64,000 nucleotides of DNA from contig CM044869.1 of NCBI GenBank assembly GCA_024500155.1, positions 30,626,501 to 30,690,500 on the forward strand, written 5' to 3'. The DNA comes from Chenopodium formosanum. Taxonomy: Eukaryota; Streptophyta; Magnoliopsida; Caryophyllales; Amaranthaceae. The position numbers were made by a program, and so were the translations under genes. This document shows, in pieces, positions 57,420 through 64,000 of this stretch (its first letter is position 1; every line of letters begins with the position of its first letter). The notes beneath the pieces were generated by a model that saw only the letters and a program-made list of their open reading frames with translations, did not search any database and was not told where the DNA came from.

Positions 57420-58186
57420 TTATGACACTCTTAGGATAGGTTTTCTTCTTATTTTTATGATCGTTTTTAGTCTTTTATATCGTGTTTCTGCATAATTATG
57501 CTTGTTTTGCGTGTTTGTGTATATGTTTAGAGAAATGTGTGATTTTGATTGTTTTCTTATTATTTTATTCATTTCTCGGCTATTTCTCTCGCTTCACCGT
57601 TTCTTTGACTTGTTTTACAGGTGTGCCGAGTTTCTCGGGATTTAATTATCGAGGAGGAAACTCAAGCACATTCAAGGAAGTTAATGGAGCTAATTTCGAG
57701 AATCCAAGGATGCCTTTCAAGCTAGCGCCGCAAGCACAAGCAGCATGGAAGGAATGTTTTGGTTCAGAGTGTGCAAGTGCTTGAAGAATAAAAGGCTACC
57801 CTCCTCGCAGGCATCGCCTCTAGTGCACCGATGATAGGGATGCTCGGGAGTGCAAAGATCGATCGAGCAAGCAAGGGGAGCTAAGCCTCGTGCCTCACAG
57901 CAGGGGTGCATGCGCGCAGTCCCTTATGTGCGTGCGCGCACACCCTGCTGTGAGGCACGAGTAGTACACCAGATTCGGTCACTACCAAAGTAGCCCCAAC
58001 TATGATCTTCCTCCATAAGTGGATCAACCCTCCTATTCCGGTGATGTAGACCCAAACTACAATTATCAACCATCGCCGCCAAGAGAGGATGATTGGGAGT
58101 AGCTTGAAGACATTTGTATTTTCCGTTCCCTTCTCTCCTTCCCATCATTTGTAACACCGAGGCCGGTGTCGAGTTTTATCTTGGGG
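57408..58186 (+). mobile_element. rearranged Athila-like LTR and 3' internal fragment
   Basis: It starts TGATGCGTGCCATTTATG like solo LTRs A-E; the part at 57,808-57,880 resembles copy B (36,812-36,885). After a 75-bp foldback (57,887-57,961) the sequence changes to a Pro/Tyr-rich coding remnant and AACACCGAGGCCGGTGTCGAG, CTTGGGGGGAG, which looks like the end of an Athila-type internal region. Then an LTR in the opposite orientation follows. Confidence 0.5.
57887..57961. repeat. foldback repeat
   Basis: CTCGTGCCTCACAGCAGGG at 57,887-57,905 is the exact inverted copy of the arm ending at 57,961, and the inner parts (GCATGCGCGCA and TGCGTGCGCGCA) are also nearly inverted. It marks the breakpoint between LTR-like and internal-like sequence. 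Confidence 0.8.
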
Positions 58187-59753
58187 GGAGTTAAATAGGT
58201 CGTTGACTAATCCTCCCTAAGCCAAACAAAATTTATAATCACTTAACAAACCTAAATACAAGAATAGAGATAAGTCAAGGGTCGATCCCAAAGGAACGGT
58301 TATGTTCAAGTGCTTTCAATTGGGCGCCTAAGCTAGGTCGAAGTCAAGGGTGAAGAGGTAACACTGGACAACTACTAAAACAAATAACCAAACAGATGAA
58401 ACACAAGGGAATGGGGATCAAAAAGTAATCATGACAATTGCAACAACTTGGGAAGAACATGCCAATCAATGGTTGTCAAGACTAATGATAAGAGCTATCA
58501 ATTGGAATCAAAGAGCTATCTCCTTATCGTTAAGCTAGTGGTCTCTACGAATAACAAACAAGGAGAATCACATTCCAAACTAATTGATAATTGCAATTCC
58601 TAAATCAATGATTCGTATCATTAGAAATCACAATGCAATCTAGCATCATTATCAAGGCCTAATCAAACTACGCACATGCAAACTTCCATTAATCACTTTA
58701 ATCTCAAGAATCAATAAACACAATTCCCAAATTAATCACAATCAATCAAACATACAAGTTTCACCCAATCCCTAGCAAAACAACTACTCAAGAACCATCA
58801 TCTAACAACAAATAACTAAGAAATCAAGAATCAACAAAATATCCAGAACGATTACACTTATCAAGATCAAACATCCAAATCAAATCAAACAAACATGTAT
58901 CTAAAGAAAACAATAAGATGAGATAGAGTTAGAAATTCACATTGATAATAGAGAAGATCTTCAATTCAATTATCACCCTTGTATCATTAATCTCTCAAAT
59001 CGCCATTGAAATCTCTCACTTTCTCTCTCTAAATCTACTCCTAAACTAACCCTAAAACTAGAGAGAGAAAATCTCAACTAAGCTAAAATTGTGATCAAAA
59101 TTATGTCTCCAACTTCTTACAAAAATCGGGTTACAAATAAACATTTATAAGAGGTGCGGAAATGAAAACAAGTGAACCGGAAACCAAGGAAGAGCGCTCG
59201 TAGAGGCAGGGTTGCGTGCTCGCACACGTGCCATGCACGCCCCACATGTGGCCTACGCGCCCGCTCGTGTAGGTTGCGCGCCAGCGCTCTTCTAGATTTC
59301 TTCGACGCTTCGTAGCTTCGTGCGCTTGTTAATTAGACTTCTTGTCCGCTCGCAAGGTCTTCATGATAGTCACTAAACATGACAGATTTAAATTGACTTG
59401 ACGGTGGGTTCAATACCGTGACTTCATGAGAGCGGGGCTTGAGAGCGCAAGAGCTATAACTTGGAGCATCCACTTTCTTGCATCTTAAGCTTTCCCAATG
59501 CTATAAGCTTGCTCCAAATGTATCTTCCAACTTAGAAAACCACCAATATCAAGACCCGAACCTCATACAATACCTACAACTACAAAAAGAGGAGAAAACA
59601 CTAGGAAAACCATAAAAACACAAAATAAGAGAGAAAAGGGAAACTAAGGAGAAAAAGCATAGAACTGAGCATTTATTAAGAAAGAAAGCTATGAAAAGAT
59701 GGTATAAACAACCTTAATACTCATCAAATGAGTGCCATAAATGGAACTCATCA
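58187..59753 (-). mobile_element. LTR 'E', Athila-like family, probably a 3' LTR
   Basis: On the minus strand it starts TGATGAGTTCCATTTATGG (59,753) and ends near CAACGACCTA; the exact end at 58,187 is uncertain. The sequence before it on the minus strand, CGTGGGGGTATT, is a good polypurine tract, so unlike A-D this copy keeps internal sequence. The GC-rich patch is at about 59,185-59,290. Confidence 0.75.
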
Positions 59754-61088
59754 AATACCCCCACGATTAACTTTTGCTCGTCCTCGAGCAAAACTAAAAC
59801 AAGTAAGGGAAAAATGATGAGCTTATTCAAACAAACAAAAGAATAAGAGAGCGGACAAAAATATACACTAACTCACTTTAGTAGGAATCACAGTTGTTTT
59901 TATCTACAACAAGCCCTTAAAACCCCAAAGTCGCTAATGAGGATAAGTGAGGTCTCATGAGGGTTTCCTAAGAGGTTAACCCACAACTCTCTCAAACAAA
60001 GCAAACAAGGCAAAGCATGAAAATGAAACCAAAAGAAAAGAAAAGAAAACAAAGGTTCATGGATGGACTTTTGCAAATGAACAAGTACAAATGAATGCAA
60101 TTCTTTCAAAACAAATAAGGAACTGCACGTTCCAAGATATCCGAGGTTGATTGAAACATAAAATATGCTAAGCATAGAGAACTAATAACACACAATTTAT
60201 CGTCATCCCAAACAATCTTAGCGCGTTCTCCCTACTAGTTTCATATCCACCTCTAGTTAGCATCTCAATGATTCCTCGAAGGAACCGGAAATGAAGAGAT
60301 TTTAAGGCTGCTCGACATCTTGACTATGCAAACCGCTCCATAGGCTTGACTCACATCTCCCTTCACCGACTTATGACTCAACCAAAAAGGTCAAAAGGTC
60401 TATGAAAGGGTTGTAATGTAAAGGCAAAATGGGTGAAGGTAGGCTAAAATTTCAAATTTGGTTGAATACCTAAATTGTGAATCAAAGGGTGATCAATCCT
60501 CGACACCATAATCAATCAATCACCAAACAAAAACACCAATACCCCTAAGCTTATTCAAAGCCCAAATCACAAACATATATACAATTAGCGTAAGAACGCT
60601 TCCCCCAAAACTAAAAATGGAGCATTGTCCTCAATGCTCAAAATAGGGAGAAATATACTTACATCAAAATATTTTCGGACTTTTGATTGTTTACATTTTA
60701 TTCACTTTTGCCAAAGCAATTGCATGTGCTTTGCTTTTTCACATTTTTTTTCATTTTTCTATTTTTCACTTTATTACATTGTCCTCGCCTCATTTGACTA
60801 TGGACGGCTTTTCCAACTTGGAATTTGCCATTGTTCACAAAATATACACATAACTAACTTGCTTTCGACATGAAAATAAAATAACCAAACTAATACACCA
60901 TAATCTCCAACAATAATGATCAATTGCTTTACAAAAACCAAGAATGAAAACAAGAATGTAACAAAAAGCGCAAAAGATAAAGATATGGCTTGAAAAGAAG
61001 GTTTATACCGTAAATGGTTAGCAAGTAGGTAAATGTAAACCCAAAATAAAGAAACAAAATCTATCCTAGAAAAAGATAAATTACCACT
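59754..61088 (-). other. 3' internal region of element E
   Basis: Minus strand: GCATTGAGGACAATGCTCC and TTTAGTTTTGGGGGAAGC (60,600-60,645), a word pair typical of the region after pol in plant Athila-like elements, then about 800 bp of AT-rich sequence, then the dyad TTTGCTCG-AGGA-CGAGCAAA and the polypurine tract. No pol sequence is left before LTR F' begins at 61,089. The ORFs at 59,900-60,175 and 60,798-61,217 are not credible genes. Confidence 0.55.
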
Positions 61089-62829
61089 TGTAGGGAATAT
61101 TTCATGAATCCCACACTTGAGCCCCACTGTGATCATACAGTTAAGCATGGTAGCGTCCAAAGGGAAGGAAGCTAGAGCAAAAGAGTCGCCAACAAGTTTT
61201 AGGAAATTGTAAACCATTAACTGGGTGAAGGTTACACCCCTTCATGATCCATGAGATCGCTAACTCCATAGTGGTCCTGAACCATGACTGGATATTCGAG
61301 GATGAAGGTACAAATCCAACCTAAAAGAGATTGAACCTGCCCGAAATAGGCCTCTACTTTTTTCTTCTCATATTCATGTGCGCTTTCTGACTAGCATACA
61401 TTCAATATATTAATCCTAAAACTGTTTAATCTATGTTGGTTGAATATTAATGCACAAACAAATCTATTATTGGCGATCAATTGAATAAAAATCATATTAG
61501 ACTAACTAAAATCATTAACTATTTTATTAAGCGTGATTTTAAGTACAAATTCCTTTAATCCTGTAAAAGAGGGCTTGATTAAGAAACAACAATAATATAT
61601 CAAGCAACATAATATTATTGATACAACAAATCATCATCATCATAATATCAATCTCATCAAAGCATAATAATATTAGCAAGACCCTAGCCATGATAAAAAG
61701 AATATTAATAACAAAAACCCTAGCATGTCATTAAACATTAAAGATCAAAGCTTTAGCGTAACATGATACTAGCATGATAGAAGAAATAGGAAGCAACCTA
61801 AAAAAGATACCAGAAACATACATGATATTAGAAATATTAGTTAATACCCTAAACATGATACTAGGAATCATAGAGACATCCTAACATGATACATGGAATT
61901 AAAACAATCTAAACATGCTTTCTAAAGAAATAAAGCAATTGAATTACTCACTTTGTTGCCTCGTATCTCTTTCTATCAAAACAATACACACATTAGTAAC
62001 TTCAATGAAAATATTAAATCAAACAATTAATTAAAATAATTGAAATAGGGATGTGGGACCAAACACTCAGAAATTATCAACCTTTCACGTCTAGGGCGAA
62101 GGCAACTTCGAGCTTGGCTAGGTGTATCTAAGTCTCGTGATGTTATATTTTGAAAAGGCAAGGTTTGGAAAGAAGAAGAAAGAATAAGCTTCAATCATTG
62201 AGAGAGGGAATAGAAAGATGATTTTTTATGATTAAAAACGGGGAAATACGACCCTATTTATAGAGAAAAACATCCGGAAACGATTAGAAAAGATCGAATT
62301 CCAATCGAATTAAAACTGATCCCATCGCGGGGAGACAGGCCTATCGCCGCGTAATGGAATTATCGCTGCGCGATGGTGTTGCGAGATAATATTTGGCGTA
62401 CGGAGTCCTTTTTCCAATATAATTGGGTAATTAGAGTCCGTACTTTATCATTTAAAATCAGATTAAATCTCTTTTAAAACACTTGTTTTATTTCAACTAA
62501 TATTCTTTATCTTCTCTAAAATATATAAAAATATAATTATTAATCCTAATTCCTTTAGAATTTCAAATAACCTTCTAGATTAATCTAGAAAATTAAATTA
62601 ATTCCTAATGACTTTAGGAATGATAATTAATGGACCCTCCACTTGATCATTGGGTCGCCCATAAAACCCATTCAATATCCAATTTAATATTTAGGTCATA
62701 ACTTCCTCATTATGCATCGAAATTAGACTTATTATATATTGCTGGAAAGCACTTTTCAAGACCCATCTAACTACACTATTATTGGACCTATTAAATTGTA
62801 CGAAAAGAACGATTTTCGAAAACAGAAAG
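61089..62829 (-). mobile_element. LTR 'F-prime', inverted relative of F
   Basis: It matches F (30,582-32,660) in reverse, for example CGCCCTAGACGTGAAAGG and TTTGGTCCCA, and TGTAGGGAATATTTC at its left end. It lacks about the first 200 bp of F because Tat-3 begins at 62,830. A GC-rich patch (about 62,325-62,395) stands upstream of its TATA region near 62,255 (minus strand). Confidence 0.8.
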
Positions 62830-63314
62830 TGTTTCAGGTGTTTTTGTGTCCCTTGGGAGAGTTACAAGTCTAAGACTGGATCCAATGAAGCCGCCTGTAC
62901 CTGCAAAAGAACGGAACTCCAAATGTTCGGAGGTCCGCCTCTGAAGATTAAGTTAGTACAGGTTCGGAGTAAAACGTGCGAAAAGTAAGTATCTTCTCGG
63001 ATTATGAGATTAGGTGTTCTCTGTTTTCGAGAGCAATCAATGGTGTAATGATTAAGACGTGCCCCAATAAATGGGGGGAATCTCCCTATTTATAGGGTCC
63101 TATAAAGGTGTCCTGTCCTAGGGTTTGGTGACCTAGCATTTAGGGTAGTGCCGTTTTACGGCTCCTTGGGATTAGGGCCTTGAAGGCCGTCACTCCTAGG
63201 GGCCATATCTGCATGACACGTGTCATCATCTGGGTAGTTCATTTGGACGCCTCTTTTTATGATACTTGTCGCACTCTCATTGGGCCACTTGGCGGGGTAT
63301 AAATACCCAAATCA
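62830..63314 (-). repeat. Tat-3 3' LTR
   Basis: It starts TGTTTCAGGTGTTTTTGT and ends TACCCAAATCA in window orientation. TATAAATA on the minus strand is at 63,087-63,094. Its GGGAGAGTTACAA part matches the complement of the Tat-1 LTR end. The possible ORF at 62,782-62,988 lies across the LTR boundary and is not a gene. Confidence 0.82.
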
Positions 63315-63446
63315 TTTCCCCCTCACAAGGGTGATGAGGCTCGCCACGTGACGCCTGTGACAGGTGCCCGCCTCTCATTGGAGCGGCTTTTTACTGTTTA
63401 CCGTGGGAGAATCTAGGGTTTTTACCCTAAGACTTTTCACCCTTTC

Positions 63447-63454
63447 TATAAATA
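63447..63454 (+). promoter_or_regulatory. antisense TATA box, Tat-3
   Basis: TATAAATA inside TCTATAAATAGGGG, 133 bp inside the LTR boundary and about 215 bp upstream of the antisense ATG at 63,662. It mirrors the site in Tat-1. Confidence 0.65.
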
Positions 63455-63661
63455 GGGGTTGACCTCTTCATTGCTTTCACACGTTTGCGTGAATCTTGAA
63501 TCTTTGACTTTTGAGAATTTATTTTCTTTTGTGATAGCATCCGACACCCGTCTTCTTATCCTCCTGTAAGCAGATTTCCAAACCAAGCGACTCTCGTACC
63601 TTCATCAAAGGTAGCCGTCTAATCTTCTCTTTCCTTATTTTTGTTTTTTCTTTTTCAAAAA

Positions 63662-64000
63662 ATGTTTTCCCAAACGCACCCGACACGGCCTTGGTTAGCG
63701 ATCAGCCGGTCATCAGGGACGGGTAAATCTAGAACTAAGAGTGCCGAATTCTCATTCGAGGAATCCCCTTTGAAAACTTCTCCAAATCCGATCGTGTCTG
63801 TGGCTGTGCAGGACACCATAGCCTGAACGAAGCAGACCAGTCGGACGTATAGGACGAATAATACCTGGTGCCATTCGGAAAGCTCGACCGTATACTCATA
63901 AGGCTCCATTAGGGCGCCTGTGCCGAAGTCTATGATAATCCGCCTAGTGCTACCAGCACCTTAGGCTCCTCGATTTTTGAGTTGTCTGATAATGAACGAC
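63662..64000 (+). pseudogene. Tat-3 antisense gene, N-terminal part
   Basis: From ATG 63,662 the frame reads MFSQTHPTRPWLAISRSSGTGKSRTKSAEFS... up to VSVAVQDTIA, then TGA at 63,824-63,826 and on with TKQTSRTYRT. It aligns with Tat-1 residues about 12-60 (FSRSPGTAESRTGGA..., LSVSVQDTMARVKQT). The TGA stands where Tat-1 has Arg; a CGA Arg codon is one C-to-T change away. The gene runs off the window before the gag-like domain. Confidence 0.7.

Larger units (their letters stand above)
62830..64000 (-). mobile_element. Tat-3: 3' end of another Tat element
   Basis: A 485-bp LTR in minus orientation (62,830-63,314), its polypurine complement TTTCCCCCTCAC, and the start of the antisense gene, which here runs on the plus strand. 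The element continues beyond the window. LTR and antisense promoter order are the same as in Tat-1 but the sequence is clearly more diverged than between the two Tat-1 LTRs. Confidence 0.8.

Overview
The window is plant nuclear DNA: AT-rich, GT-AG introns, one wall-associated-kinase-like host gene, and otherwise almost only LTR retrotransposons in several layers of nesting. A flowering plant is certain from the families seen; a eudicot is likely, but the species cannot be read from the sequence. Most element genes carry stops and frameshifts.

Left part (1-26,030). The oldest layer is the 3' end of a Tat-like Ty3/gypsy element ('L', + strand): a spliced antisense ORF (2596 down to about 112) and a probable 3' LTR (23,877 to about 26,027). 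Three elements interrupt it: solo LTR 'D' (356-1840) in an intron of the antisense ORF, a complete Ty1/copia element 'Copia-1' (2956-23,845, - strand), and solo LTR 'A' (23,943-25,509). Copia-1 is itself split inside gag by a complete 11.2 kb Tat element 'Tat-1' (7995-19,196, + strand, 5-bp target duplication GCTAC). Tat-1 has gag, protease, reverse transcriptase, two RNase H modules and integrase on the + strand, and a five-exon gene on the - strand.

Host island (26,030-30,291). One apparently intact three-exon gene (27,428-30,043) encodes a 652-residue WAKL-type receptor kinase.

Middle (30,292-47,260). An LTR fragment 'H1' split by solo LTR 'F' (perfect CACGT duplication) is followed by a decayed Tat/Ogre-like element 'H2' (32,816-41,603) whose gag is split by solo LTR 'B' (GAGAG duplication). 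H2 stops in integrase where a long LTR 'G' begins (41,604-45,741, itself split by solo LTR 'C'); G is followed by an initiator-Met primer site and an unrecognised ORF.

Right part (47,261-64,000). Two related Copia copies (A', 47,261-51,849; B', 52,792-57,407) share one chimeric junction between Copia pol (-) and Tat integrase (+). Rearranged Athila-like pieces follow (57,408-61,088), then an inverted copy of LTR F (61,089-62,829) and a further Tat element (Tat-3, from 62,830) that runs off the end.

The most interesting signal is in the antisense gene of the Tat elements. It has its own TATA box about 115-135 bp inside the 3' LTR boundary, introns that mostly join in phase, and near the N-terminus a short motif resembling the histone H3 tail, at the same aligned place in Tat-1 and Tat-3.
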